Shown here piece after piece: positions 48,475 to 61,198 of a stretch of DNA of 64,000 bases. This DNA is from Cordia subcordata. Its lineage: Eukaryota; Streptophyta; Magnoliopsida; Boraginales; Cordiaceae. The DNA lies in NCBI GenBank assembly GCA_028554755.1, contig JAPTOF010000002.1, positions 12,449,001 to 12,513,000 of the forward strand, in the 5' to 3' direction. Under the pieces are notes generated by a model. The model did not search any database and was not told the DNA's origin. It was given only the letters and a program-made list of their open reading frames with translations. The position numbers and the translations under genes were made by a program. How positions within the stretch are numbered: the first letter of the stretch is position 1; every line of letters begins with the position of its first letter.

Positions 48475-51400
48475 CTTCATGGCTATTGCAAGGTAGTAGA
48501 GTAAATGATGCTGACGCGGCAAATGGCCCACAAGGCAGAGCTGTAAAAATGACATCAATCGAGCAAGTGCAGTCCTGCAGCCCAGATTATCGGCTTTAGT
48601 AGAAGTAAAGCTAAGATTTAGTATATATGCGTGCACTAGTTTAGATGCTTCTTTGTATCTCTTCAGTTTGCATGACTTTTTTCTCCATTCAGGAGCGTTC
48701 AAGCTTCTCCAGTCAACCTGGAACAAGTCCTCCACTTTCTTCACCATTTAAATCTGGTATTAATTTCCTTAAAACTCCCCTTGGGGATGTGCTAAAAGCT
48801 ACTAACCATGTTTGGCTCCTATCGCCAAATAAAATTAGACTTACGGTGAACACAGAAAACCATCCGAATGTATGGGACTAAGAGTGAGTAATCCCTTTCC
48901 CAGATGAAGAAGACCTTGAGCAGTCCTCACCTGCTATTAACCACAGTTAACTGCCTCCACAATGATGAGATAAATACGGAAAAGAAAACAGAAAATAGCC
49001 CGAAAAGAGTAAAAGGATTATGTAAACTTACAAGGAACAGTGTCTCTGCTTTTTCTTTTTCTTTTTTTCTGTAATATTCTGAAAGATTCCGAAGCGAACC
49101 TCTTATGTGATGATTGTTGCTGCCAGCTCCAATCAATCCCAAAGATAAGATGGCCGCCTGAAAACCAAATGACAACTAGGCCAGGTTTTGATGTCTCTTT
49201 CACTCTATAAATGTGTACTCCTGCGTTTTCTCTCTTCAGGAGTCGAAATTAAAACAAAAATAGACAAAACCTGTCGAACAGGTATGGTCTGATTACGAAC
49301 CTGAGCAACCATCAAAACTTTTCATGGCTTAGGGTACCAAGAATGTCTCTAATTCGCTCCTGAATGTAACATTTATGCAACCACATGATCAGAGTCATTT
49401 CAGAGAAATAAATTATGTAATTGACATGCAATGATATATAAACAAACAATTATTCAGTGATTGGTTGCAAAAAAGGCATTTCTGTCTCTTTCAACTTTAC
49501 CCTAAGCCAACAGAACAATTCCCTGATGCTATGTATTAGTTTCCTTTTCAGTGCAATGGTTACCTGTGGGTTAGATAATGATAAGAAAGCCATACCTAGA
49601 GGCACAACCCGGTGGATATTCAGCTTTCCATATTGTAAAAGATGTTCAAGAGCACAAAGCGCCATTGCTTGGCCCACTTCTTCACCAATACCCACTAAAG
49701 CAATTCCAAGAACAGCAGGACCCTGATAATGGAAACCCTCAATGCTATGTTCCTCGCAATGCCTCAAAAGTTCCTGAACCTGTAATATCCAAGGAGGATT
49801 CACTACATTATCAAAACTACTTATTTTCTTTTTCTTTCTTTCTGGGTGCAGGGTGGGGGAGGGGCAGATGTTATTCTTTTGGAAGGAAAGGGTAAATGCA
49901 GATGTAACTTACTGTGATTACATCTCCTGTTCCAGCATAGGCATAAGACTTGAGGACAACTTGGCAAAACTTACTTACCCTTTCGTCTTTAAGCTCCAAA
50001 TCAATAGCTTCCACTTTCTCCTGTCAGATATCAAAATGTTCCAAACAAAAAAATCAAATAGTCTATTTTATTGATGCCCTTTCTGATTCGATACAAATTC
50101 TGCTATTAAGATAAGAAATCCAAAATTCTATGAGTGACCCTTCAGTAAAACTAAGAAAAAATTAGATGAGAGTCTGATCCGCTCACACAGACCAGGAAGA
50201 TAGAGAATAAGAAATAAGCATAGAGAACGATGTTATGCTTTGAAAGATCATATTTGGCAACCAGTACACAAGCAAAAACTTCATTATAGACCATTTAATT
50301 TGATCAATTCATACACATCTTAAAAGAGTACCACATACATTTGACTAAATTTTTAGATCCATAAATTAGGCCCCGTTATGTGTGTGTCAATCTCTCAAAA
50401 ATTTAGCCTAACATTCTGAGAAATGAAAAGAATTGAAGATTCTGATTTGTTAGATAAGTTGATGGTTCACCTTTTTGCCAAGATATATAAGGCCTAGCCC
50501 AATAATAAGAAGTTTTGTTCTGAATGGATCCAACTCTGGCTCGCTGATGTTGCTCAATGCATGAAGAATTGTGCTTGAAGCCTTTTTGTTGCATGAACCG
50601 ACGCAGACCAGACCCACTGATAGTGCAGAAAATGTAAAGTATTTTCATTTAACATGGTCACATAATATGTCAATCACCTGGCAGAAAAATCAATTATATA
50701 AAACCAGAAAAAGAGGGTCAATTTAGATACCACATTGAGCCCAGAGTAAGAAAATTCATCAATCACAAAAGCATATCTAACTCTAGATGGAATTAATATG
50801 CAATTTTAATAGTTCATGTTCTTTTGCTTGATATTGGTGGCAAGCAGCTGGGACATTAAATTGCCAATAACTACTTGTTACTTGCAGACAAGGGGAAGAA
50901 CAATAGGCATCATAGAAGGCATAGAAGCCCTCGTCAGAGACATTCTAGGAGTACCACCAATGACACAGATGCGATGGAGCCCTCGATGAAGTGATGACGA
51001 AATGCTACCTCTGAATCTTCAGACCCAATGTAAGCTATGCCAAGGCCTACAGCTCCATATGCAAGTGAAAGCGTGCCTTTCTTCATATATTTAATGAAAT
51101 ATTCAAATTCCTGACACCAAAATTGGAAAAGCATTAGCTTTTGAACATACATTAGTTTTCATCTCATAAAGTCTTTAAACCCTCCAAAAATTACAAAACT
51201 TACAGGTTTGTAGGCGAGGCCCGGTCTCCTAAATCCAGAGTGGGAAACTGCAAGGCCGAGCAATGCTCCAGCCCTTGCCTCCCGGCCATAAGATCTCATG
51301 TAGTATGTCATCTCAGAACATGCTGAATCAGCATTCCATAACAAGATCAGGCCCTGTGAGAGAAACAAAGATTACTGTGAAAACGAATAAATTTTACAAT

Positions 51401-54400
51401 TAAAATACAAAAATCATAACACAAAAATTAATACCACAAAAGGTCAAAATATTTCTTAAGGTACATACCACACTGGGAAGTGTATTAATGTCCACATGGT
51501 TATCACTCAAGTCAGTTCCCTTATGGCCAATCAACCAAGTATCCTCATAAGAAGAGCATATCATATCTGGAGGAGATTCACATATAAATTGTTACTCTTG
51601 TGAAACACTTTCCCTGCTATATGCAGCATTCACAAAAGCATTTACATACAAGGCCGCCAAAGTTTTGTGGTTGAGCACTTTCCCAAAATTTGGTTCAAGG
51701 TTGCACAAGTTAACCTAAGTAAATAAAAGCTCACAATATGAAAGTCAATCGGGTACCATCTGTAAACTCTAGAAAGTCCAGTTAAGGAAATACCAAGTTT
51801 AATAATACTTTTCAAGCAGCATAATAATCAAATTTGATCTTACTCTCTGTATCATGCCCACTATATGTCATACATATACCAGTATGACTAGTTGACCCTA
51901 TTTGTAGCTGGATATACAGAATCACTTTTAAGAAACCAGTAATGTGATCTGCATCAGCCACATCAGCTCTTCGTGGAGAGAGCTGGGGTAATAGTGGGCA
52001 GAAAATTTGCATAGTGATACAAAACAAAATTAAAGGACAATATCTTGAAAGAAACTATTTAGTTTGTAGATTTTGATGGTGCAGGACCAATAAAGAAGCA
52101 AAATGCAGACCTAATCCTTAACCCTTTTGAACTTTGGCTAATAGCACAAGGAACCCATGAAGAGGGACATTTTGTGTGATCACAGGAATCAAACACCAAG
52201 TAATTTCCATATAGAGGCATCTCGAGTTGACCGTATAGATGTCTTCTGGAGACTTAGATTGCTGGAGCCCCATGTCATCCACAAGCAAAAGATAAAACAC
52301 CTTGATATATTGATTGCTAATGAGCCATTCCATTTCCACCATTAAATTTTCATTGTCAAAATATCTTCAAAAGTCTCATAATCAAGCTCAGAACATATGC
52401 CCTGTTAAATAAGAAATTGCCCGGTAAGCACATACTTGGTGCTGGAATGCAATCCTTACATTTTCTTATAGAACATTTTATAACCAGGTGATGGAGAAAA
52501 GAGAAGTATAGCTTCCAGAAATTCCCGATATATTTTTGCATAATGCTTAAAAATGCTACTTCGCAGACTTTACATAACCAGGAAATAAGAGATAGCAATC
52601 ATGTAAACAGCCATTAGCTCTATCTAATATAGTCCAGAACCAGATGCAATATTGAACTTGGGAAGCACTTTGCAATCTAAAACAAAAGAACAGAGAAATC
52701 TCCCATTTGAAAATATACTTTAGTATTGGAGCCATTAATGTGATTGGAGAAGGATATCCACTGCAAATAAATGTTGGCTCCACAAAGTGATGACTAATTC
52801 TGGAGTGTTAATTGTTAGTCACTTAGCATATGAAGGAGTGAAGGTATATATTACTCAGAAGAGGTAGGCCTAGTGTTCATACATTAAGATAAAGATAAAA
52901 AAGTGGAACTTACATGTTGAGCAACAATAACACACAGCTGCTTCTGTTCCAGTAGCTCACAAGATGATATGATATCCTCCATAACCTATCACATTATGTC
53001 GTGGAGCATGTGAACATAGATCGGAATGGTAATATACTTACTAATACAGATTGCTGGTAGTCTTATTTCATGTCTCTTAGTAAGAACACATCTTACAGCT
53101 GTATTAGTCTGCATAAGAATCCAGAAGACAGAAAGAAAAAACAATGCATGAAGCCGACCTCCGCATCTCCCAAGGACAATGCAACTCAAAGTGCATTTGA
53201 GTATTCTCTGAACTTGCGATATATTTGACATGCTGTATCCAACACATGTGCAGAATCTTCTCCCTCAAAGTATCTGTGAAATTAGAAGAAAGGAAGTGAA
53301 TACAAAGCACTAAACCCAAGCAAGCAAATGAGCTAATCATTTTCTTCCGAAGAATATAAATAGTATTCACACAAGACCCAAAATAGATTCGTTAACTTAG
53401 CCTTCATACATCTGGATCTGGAAGCAAGAAGTCTAAAAGTGATTCTATGCCTGGGTCCAGCAAAGTCACAAGGAAATGTATTATGCTTTTTCTGTATTAA
53501 CAAAGCTAAATGCTACCCAAAATCAGTGGGCACACGAACTATTTTATGCTTGAGGCATGGAGAACAAGATTTCAAACTCCATTGGATGCACATTATTGAC
53601 ATTCGCTAACACATGAATTGAATTCACAAGTTATCATTGAAGTCTCATTTATTCAAGAAGTAGGCATAGGTTGAGCCAGTTCTCCTCAGATATCTGATAG
53701 TGCAATTAGTGTCTCTCGTCATGAAATACCAGTGCTTTCCAAATTTGACCAAAGAAGTACAGATACAGTACTGTAGTCATGTAGACCTATGATGTGACAT
53801 TCAGGAATGAGAGTGGAGATAACTAGATAGTTAGTTACAGAGAGAAACTAAACCTGTCAAGTAAGAGTAGAATGTAGCCCATTGCAATTAATATCATTAG
53901 CAAAGACAAGAACGGAAAGAAAGTTGGTAACTAAAGACAATGACTTACACCCAATTCAAATAAATAACTTACTCAACTATCACAATCCAGAATCATCCTA
54001 ACAGCTCTTCCTTTCAACAGTTGTGTTGCCTGTTCTTGGACAAGAGTAATAGAAGATAATAGTTTCTACTAATGATTTTGCTCCCAGAACTACCTAAAAT
54101 ACGAGATGTAAAAGAATATGAACTGTCTATTTAAGGAAATTCTATGCTGGACCTAGAGTATTGCACCTGTCCATGGAGAAAAGATGTTATAATCAAGTAT
54201 GACCTAAGTTGGAGGAAATGGTGGTGTGGACAAATTTTCAGTCAACCAGAGATCATATCTCTATCTGGTGTTTCCATTGAAAAGTCATATCAATGTTGTC
54301 GTTCAATCATATTCATCTCTAGGATATTTAATCAACCTGACATACATCCAAGAACACAACAAACGTTTGGCTCACCATCATCCTAGCTCCAGATGAAGAA

Positions 54401-57400
54401 ATATTGAGCTCAGAGACTGCAGCTAAAGATGACTACTAGTAATTTCATGATCAAAGTTACGTCCAATTTTCCAAGTAATCCTAAGAAATGAACCTCACAC
54501 TCTGAAAGGCACATACAAACTTCCTTGTATTGAATTGATAATAATGTTGATAGGATAAAACAAACAGAGGAATTTATCTTATCTATTGATGAGCCATACT
54601 AGACAACTAGAAAGACTATATCATCTGAGACCATGTGTGAGATCCATGACTATCAGCAGGAGTTCAAAGATACTTTCATATGAGATTTCCCATTATTTAA
54701 AGACACCTACTTAAGCAGGTGGGGAGTGGGAAGTAGGACACCTTAGATTCAGAAAACATCAAATATAATCCTTCAAATATCTCTATTAACTAAATGCCAA
54801 GTTACTCTATACTAAGAAGAAAGCCATCAGCAACAATCTTTCAGATGATATTTGTGAATTTTACACTTGAGAAATTAGCATGGTGTAGAATAATCTGCCA
54901 TAAAGCTGTCAATTGCGGCCTAAACACCACATAAAGAGAGAAAAGAGAGAGACATCCAAATGTTGGATATACAGAAAATATGGAACTCTGGCGTAGCAGA
55001 GAATGTAGAAAATGAGGTCCTACACCACTTTAACAACTCAAATAGAAAACAGATTATTGAGAGTAACGCTTTATATTATCTATATACATTTACCTTGCTA
55101 GATGAGTAAGATATAAACAATCTTCTTGTAGTTAGTTGAATCCACAAGTTGAACTATGTGAATAAGGCCTTGAATATCAAACTGGTAAATAGCGAAAAGG
55201 TTGAGAAATTGAGGAAGACTGTCAGGTTGCTTTCTGCCTGCCAGCTAAGACATGACAATTTAGAAATGCAAGCTCTGTATACCTCAATCACATAATCAAC
55301 GGGCTTCATGCTCAGCACTCTGCTGTTGTTGGACAGAATAAAGCAAAAATGCATCATTGTTGTGGCATAGCAAGGAGATACTAGAATTTACTAGGTGATA
55401 CCTGCAAGAAGAACTGAATGATCTGCCGCAGTATCTTCTTTACAACACTGTCCTGTTTGCTCTTAAGCTAAATGAGGAATGGTTTAGGATGTTAGAGACC
55501 TACAGAGCTAGAAACCTTCCAAACACCATGGACATATGCTCTATGTACCAGGAAAAGAGTTAATGTCCGCACGCACCAAAGAAGTAGCCAAATGTAGTCT
55601 AAATAAGATCCCAACAAGATATCCACGTCAACCAAATATAGAAGGATCCATGGTCAACTAAATATACAATATTAACTATTTTTGTACTAAAGCCCAGTGT
55701 TAAACTTAATCCATCAAATTTCATTGAAAAAAACAATCACTCAGCATAATGCATCATCACTACATGATCTGATAAAAGAAAATACACAAGGAGTCTAACA
55801 AGCATCCCAACTTCGCTGAGGAAAGATCAGCTTTCTGTACTATAACTGCTAACCTTTCTGCAGTTATTAGCCTCCTGAAGCTCCCTTGCTAGATTCCTAT
55901 ATAGCATCCATGCAAATGTCATGAACCAGAAATTAGGTCAACAAGCTAACTAATACTAAGCTATACAAAAGCATTTCTCCAGAAACAGCCATCTCATATA
56001 TAAACTCAAGGTTCATCAGAGCAAGCAGAGGCTGTCAACAACCCAACAAGTGCAGCACACAAGATTAGCAAATGATGAAAACATTGATCGCCATAAAGAA
56101 TTTATTATAATAGAACGAGTCAAAGCAGAAATAGCTCTTTTGCCTGACATTGGACTGACAAATTAAATGGCACTGGACAGTCAGCTGTACATATTGAATT
56201 TCATGGTCCAGTAGATGACAAGAAAAAAGTCCTCAGTGTTAACTTTTGCTGATGGGTAATATAATAATTCTGATGACAAGTTCAAACTCTAAGGAGTAAT
56301 CACTAAGCTCAGCATGCTTTGATCCCCATCAATGTTTGGTAGTGGTTTAAACAAAGGCTGACCATCTACGCATACTTTGCAGAAGTGCCTGTTGAGACGG
56401 CTACTTTAAGAGGTGGTCATTTTGCATTAACTATTTAAAGTTCAGGTCTCCCAGAAAGAAGACATATTTTGAATAGGACTAGTCACGACCTTTCCTAGAT
56501 CTATTTGTTGAAGCTTCTATTATTAGGTGATTCCACTATGGTTGTCAGCAGCTCATAATAGTTTTGGGGATGGCAAAGATGCTCATATTTTTGGCTGCCA
56601 GCATATTAGCCTGGAAAATTTCCATTTCTATGCAGTTGAAGTGATCTTCTTTACATGATCAATCCCCAATCTTCCGAAATCTGTCCAAGGGTCATGCCCC
56701 CATATATAGGCAATCACAACTTTGTACATGACAGATGGAAATATTACCAGTCCTTGTTGCCTGAGAAACAACATTATTTACAAATTTCAGGTCCTGTAGT
56801 TGACCTTTTCAATTTTGGATACACAGAAAATTATTTCACTGAAATGCATAATTTCGAAAAATTATCAGATTTTGAGTAAAAAGCTTAATAGAACTGACTA
56901 CAGAGGTTTAAGTCACAACAGTTGCATTTGCTGAAAAGTTTAATGACCCTACATCTTTTCCCATGAATGTATCTGCTACTCATTCTGCTTATATACTCAG
57001 CATTCACATTTCGAATTAAAGGTGTGTTAATTAGCTAAAGATAAGTCATGAATACTGGAAAATAATGCACTTCTATCACTTAACTTAGTCAAAGAAAAAA
57101 CAGGAGATGAGCAATATATATTTTGTGGTACACCTGATGTAGTAGTTACTCTAACTGCAAATGCTTACCTGACATAGGTATCACCCCAAGACGTTATATC
57201 TTCCATCTGAGACAAGAGGATGTATTCAAGACATTCCTAAATAAATCAAAGCACAGACAAGTTACATAAAAACAAAATCTATAGTAGATAAATATATTAG
57301 GTTAGAAACACTCAATCATGTCTTCTGTGACCAATAAGTTATGTTAGAAATGGAACAGCCACTATAATACCAAAATTTAGAAGCACATGAATGTTATTAC

Positions 57401-58271
57401 TATTTTGGATTTACCCAACTATACTGATAATTTTAGATGTTACACAAGTATATGAAGAGATCAGTGTTTTGATGATATAGTCACTTGACGTACCATTTTT
57501 CCTTCACCAGCCATGGGTAAAGCCAAAAATGAAAGAATTCCAGCAATATATTTCTACAAAGTGGAAAAAAATATATGAAAACAATGTGAAAATGGAAAGT
57601 GATAAACCAAAAAAGCTTATGATAATCTCAGTCTGCCAATCACTCAACCCATGTAATTGTTACCTACTTACCTTCAAGCAAGAAGACGATGTTGTTTCAA
57701 AACAAGCCTTCAGTGTCTCAACATGTGCTCGAAGAAACTTCAGGGGCAGAGGAACCAGAGTGTTTGAATACTTCTTTGCTTGAATCTCTTGTCTATAAAA
57801 AGAGAACTAACACTCCCATGAATCCTATGCTAAAAAGATGTGTTTCAAAATAACTACTTCTGCAAACTTAGATCCTGTGTGCCTGATCTGAATCTGAACA
57901 ATAACTAGTAGTCTATCCTTGATCTGAATCCAAACCTTAAATCCTGTGCCTAATCCCCTTTCATCTTAGCAATAAAGCAGAACAAACACTGTAGAACAAC
58001 CTTTTTGTTAGATGACCTAAACAAAATCAAGTAATATCATTTTCATACAGTGTAACTCAACCATCTAAGCTATCCAATATGCATATACAGAAGATAAGCA
58101 CTCGTGCATTATGAAAGTAAAAACTGTACATAACAGGATGGCAATTTTATAAAAGTTCGACCAAATTTACTTCAAACAAGCAACTCCAACTTCCTGCAAA
58201 GTCAAATTTCGACTCTGCACCCATTCCACATATAACTCCAACCTTTGCTTCAGCTCCAATTCATCATCATC
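48475..58271 (-). pseudogene. 26S proteasome base subunit RPN1 (PSMD2-like), intron-containing broken copy
   Basis: Diverged genomic copy of the proteasome scaffold RPN1, which binds ubiquitin-like domains in the 19S base. Recognisable exons on the minus strand: 58171-58271, 57672-57792, 57494-57553, 57169-57236, 55854-55896, 55402-55467, 55283-55322, 53159-53273, 52914-52985, 52232-52401, 51469-51714, 51204-51353, 51009-51110, 50471-50616, 49913-50020, 49564-49779, 49301-49359, 49032-49157, 48845-48930 and 48475-48574. Family landmarks include LELKQRLELYVEWVQ, KSPEDIY, GLILLWNADS, AYAGTGDV, QGPAVLGIAL, ILSLGLIGAGSNN and GLLHLGKGLLTLSPIHS. Lesions: an extra base at 55301-55303, a lost base in the T run near 52358, a lost base in 49301-49359 (59 nt where 60 are needed), and stops at 53186-53188 (TGA) and 51592-51594 (TAA). 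The first exon, the exon(s) between 53.3 and 55.3 kb and the C-terminus are missing or unrecognised. Most GT-AG sites persist. A fast-evolving live paralogue with assembly errors is the alternative, less likely. Confidence 0.85.
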
Positions 58272-58438
58272 CTGAATACGCGGAGAAAATGTAAATACGG
58301 TTGACCAACATATTGACTATTCAATTAACATAAATCGGATCAGATTTTGCTTTTTTCTTTATGCAGGACTTTGACGTGACATGAGCATGAAAGGGGCTAC
58401 TACATATTTCTATTACTTGTGCATAAATAAATAAATAA

Positions 58439-58469
<31 letters not shown>

Positions 58470-58912
58470 TACATATATATGTGTGCGTTAGTATAGAAAA
58501 TTTACTAAAAGTCAATTTTACACAATAAATATAAACATCAGAAGTACTTATTATACTTTACTTGTGTTTAATTACTCGGTTATCGCTATAGAAAATTAAA
58601 GTCTAAAATAACAAATTCGCACATGATCAAATCAACCATTATGAATAGTTGCTTCACTCGTGCAAAGCTTGCATTTCAGCGCGCCGCGTCTACGATTAAA
58701 ATTCACACAAATAATCCATATACGTATACAAAAATCTACTTGCGTACATTATATACAATCATAATCCACAAAACTACACATGCATATGTAAGTGTCATGT
58801 ACTTACACATACATACATACATACATATATATATATATACTACACATATATATATATACTATATATATATATATACATACATACATATATACATATATGT
58901 TTGACTTTTGAT
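58272..58912. repeat. Junction with (TA)n and (TATG/CATA)n microsatellites
   Basis: (AT)n at about 58438-58461 and 58824-58876, with ACATACATAC-type repeats between. The RPN1 first exon should lie here but is not seen. Open frames at 58321-58515 and 58623-58904 merely read the microsatellites. Confidence 0.6.
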
Positions 58913-59483
58913 TTAATCACTCTCACTGCCATGTTTTTGTGACCAAGGAGAAGGAGTTTTCCTCTGTCTCTCATATAATATAGCAGTATCATTAGCCAAA
59001 TTTTTATAATAAGGCTGAGTGTAATTAAGACTGCCTAAAAATCTTTGTAATTGTGTTTTATCTAAAATTTCATCTGAAAATTTAGAAGCAAATTCAATAC
59101 TCCTATCAATAGGAATTATTTTCCCATCTCCAATATTATATCCCAAAAATCTGATTTTAAATTGAAAAATCACCATTTTTGGTTTTGATACAACTAACCC
59201 ATTTTTAATAACAAGATTCTTGAATATTTCAAGATGTTTAAAATGAGTATTAATGTCTTTTGAAAATACTAAGACATCATCAATATACACAACCATGAAA
59301 TCGTTATATGGTATGAATATATCATTCATTATCTTCTGAAATTTAGAAGGAGCATTTTTCAAACCAAAAGGCATTACATTCCATTCATAATGACCAAATG
59401 GTACAACAAAAGCAGTTTTATATCTATCTTCTTCTATTACCTGTATTTGTTAATAGCCAGATTTCATATCAAATTTCAAAAAT
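58913..59483 (-). pseudogene. Endogenous pararetrovirus-like reverse transcriptase fragment
   Basis: Minus-strand remnant of a Caulimoviridae-like (pararetrovirus) polymerase. The frame 59374-58913 includes the YIDD catalytic motif (residues 30-33 of that frame) and a QLQRFLGSLNY motif of the RT connection region; upstream coding continues to about 59483 but with an in-frame TAA near 59450. It breaks off there against inverted sequence and ends before RNase H. A Ty3/Gypsy relative is the alternative, but the thumb/connection motif and the neighbouring protease favour a caulimovirid. Dead as it stands. Confidence 0.75.
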
Positions 59484-59945
59484 ACACATGCATCAAGGTG
59501 GAAGTTCAGGACTAGGAAAATCTAGATATTCTAGAACTAGTTCAACACATTCGTATATTTCTCCTATAGATTATAGAGTTGAGTTACCCAATACTGTAGG
59601 GAGTTCATCTTCTAAATCAGAATCTGAAAACCTGCAACATAAAGTTCAGGGAATCAAAATTAATGAGGATAATATTGCTCAGGGTGTATATAATAATCCT
59701 GAAGATACTTTTAGACCAGAAATAACTGAGTCAGAATTAAATTTTCCAGTTTAATTATGAATCAAAATAAAATTGATTTCAGTCCAGGTAGTTCAGCTAG
59801 GAAACAAATACAAGCTGAATTCCAAAAACCTATATATCAACCTTTCAGAGATTGGTTTGTTAAAAATATTAATTTAACAGAAAGACAATTACTTCAAGAT
59901 GAATTCTATAACCATTTGGAAAATATAAATGAAATAAAATCATCT
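59484..59945 (+). pseudogene. Inverted pararetrovirus-like piece: end of one ORF and start of a coat/gag-like ORF
   Basis: Plus-strand piece lodged inside the minus-strand polymerase. Up to the TAA at 59752-59754 it encodes a Ser-rich tail (possibly the end of a movement-protein-like frame; inferred from position only). Two bases later an ATG (59757) opens a frame whose first 60 or so residues match the gag/coat-like frame at about 61326-61500 (shared KIDFSPGS-ARKQIQ and RDWF blocks). The likeness stops near 59940, where minus-strand coding resumes. Confidence 0.65.
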
Positions 59946-60706
59946 ACATATAGTAGACTAACAATATGTTTTTTTCTATCCCAAAATGCATTAGGATGAT
60001 CAGCACAAATTTCTACTGAAAATTGATTTATTAACAACTTTATACGGTGTTGAAGTTGAGAATTTTGTAATTTCTCATTTATTGTTAATGAGTTAATTTC
60101 CTGATTAAGAAAATTCAACTGGTTGTTTTTAGCTTTTATTAACTCAACCATTTCATTAAGTACCCTAGTTATGGGGTCTTTTATGAATTCAAATTGAATT
60201 TCATTTCCTTCAAAATTACCTATTATTCCATTAATAGTAATTTCTTTTATTGGGAATATTTTATTAAGGAATGGTGTTCCTAATATGACCTGATTTGTCA
60301 TATTCCTAACCAATACAAAATTATTAGGAATACATTGCCTATTAACACAAATATAAGCTTTAGATAACTTATATAAAATATCCATTTTATTACCACTTGC
60401 ACTTAATAAAGTATGTGTGGTTTTTTCAAAATATTTTGTAGGAATTAATCCTTCTTGGATACAATTTAAATCTGCACCACTATCTATTAACGCAATTAAT
60501 TCTTTTTTATAATCTCCTTGTATTAAGAGATCAATTTTTACTAACCATTTCTGAGATGTTATATATTCCATCTTTCCTAAAAATAGTTCTAATTCTTGGT
60601 TAATACTGGATTCAGGAATTTCTTCAACTTTATTTTTCCAGAGAGAAAAATTGTAAATTTTTATTTTCCAATAAAATTTTGATATTTTTGAAAATATTTT
60701 GTTCAT
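59946..60706 (-). pseudogene. Pararetrovirus-like aspartic protease and start of reverse transcriptase
   Basis: Open frame from 60706 on the minus strand. Residues 75-78 are the protease active site DSGA, followed by a hydrophobic VILGTPFL block, as in viral pepsin-like proteases. Near the end comes a FWDRKKHIV block typical of the N-terminal RT region of caulimovirids. Coding likeness ends near 59955; the remaining residues to 59906 are antisense to the inverted plus-strand piece. The part of RT between here and 59483 is absent. Confidence 0.75.
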
Positions 60707-61107
60707 GATCTGCCCTAATATGGGGTAGAGATCAAGATGGATTATGGTAATATCAACATACCATAATAGCTTGTTTTAGGCTATACTACTCAGACCTTGA
60801 GGATAACTCTCAAATACTCTGCTGTCATGATTATTTCTTGAGAGTAGGATATATTTCTTGATAACAGCAAGATCTTAGCAAGCCTTGTATATGTATATCT
60901 CAATGGAATTGTTGCCCAGTTGCCGTTGTTGTTGTGTTGAAAGGCGTTTGAAGGGCTGAAAGGTTCCAACAGAGATATTTCTGTATATGGCTGTAAGTTC
61001 CTTTGATCTAGTCTTGTTATATTGAAATATCGCCTAAACTTAAGGACTGGTCTATGTCCGCGGTTATTTGTTATTTGCGGCTTATCATCTGGGCCTCAGT
61101 ACGTAGT
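60707..61107 (+). promoter_or_regulatory. Leader/LTR-like region upstream of the PBS
   Basis: Non-coding 400 bp between the divergent protease frame and the PBS. It contains TTGTATATGTATATCTC near 60885-60901 (TATA-like). By position it is either the intergenic region of a pararetrovirus or an LTR. No matching second copy is in the window, so LTR ends could not be defined. Confidence 0.4.
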
Positions 61108-61120
61108 TGGTATCAGAGCC
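61108..61120 (+). other. tRNA-iMet primer-binding site of the plus-strand viral unit
   Basis: TGGTATCAGAGCC, an exact complement to the 3' end of plant initiator-Met tRNA, as used by caulimovirids and many LTR elements. It is followed 80 bp later by the gag/coat-like frame, which fixes the orientation. Confidence 0.85.
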
Positions 61121-61198
61121 ATGGAAACATGATCTGTAAGGTATGTTGTTATGATATTTTGCTATTGCTTTAATCCATCTGTGTTTTGATCGAATAAT

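Noticed and set aside
54144..54386. 80-codon plus-strand frame within the RPN1 copy
   Set aside because: Intronic, opposite strand, no recognisable motif.
58321..58904. Two frames rich in Tyr/Ile/His/Thr
   Set aside because: Products of (TA)n and (CATA)n repeats.
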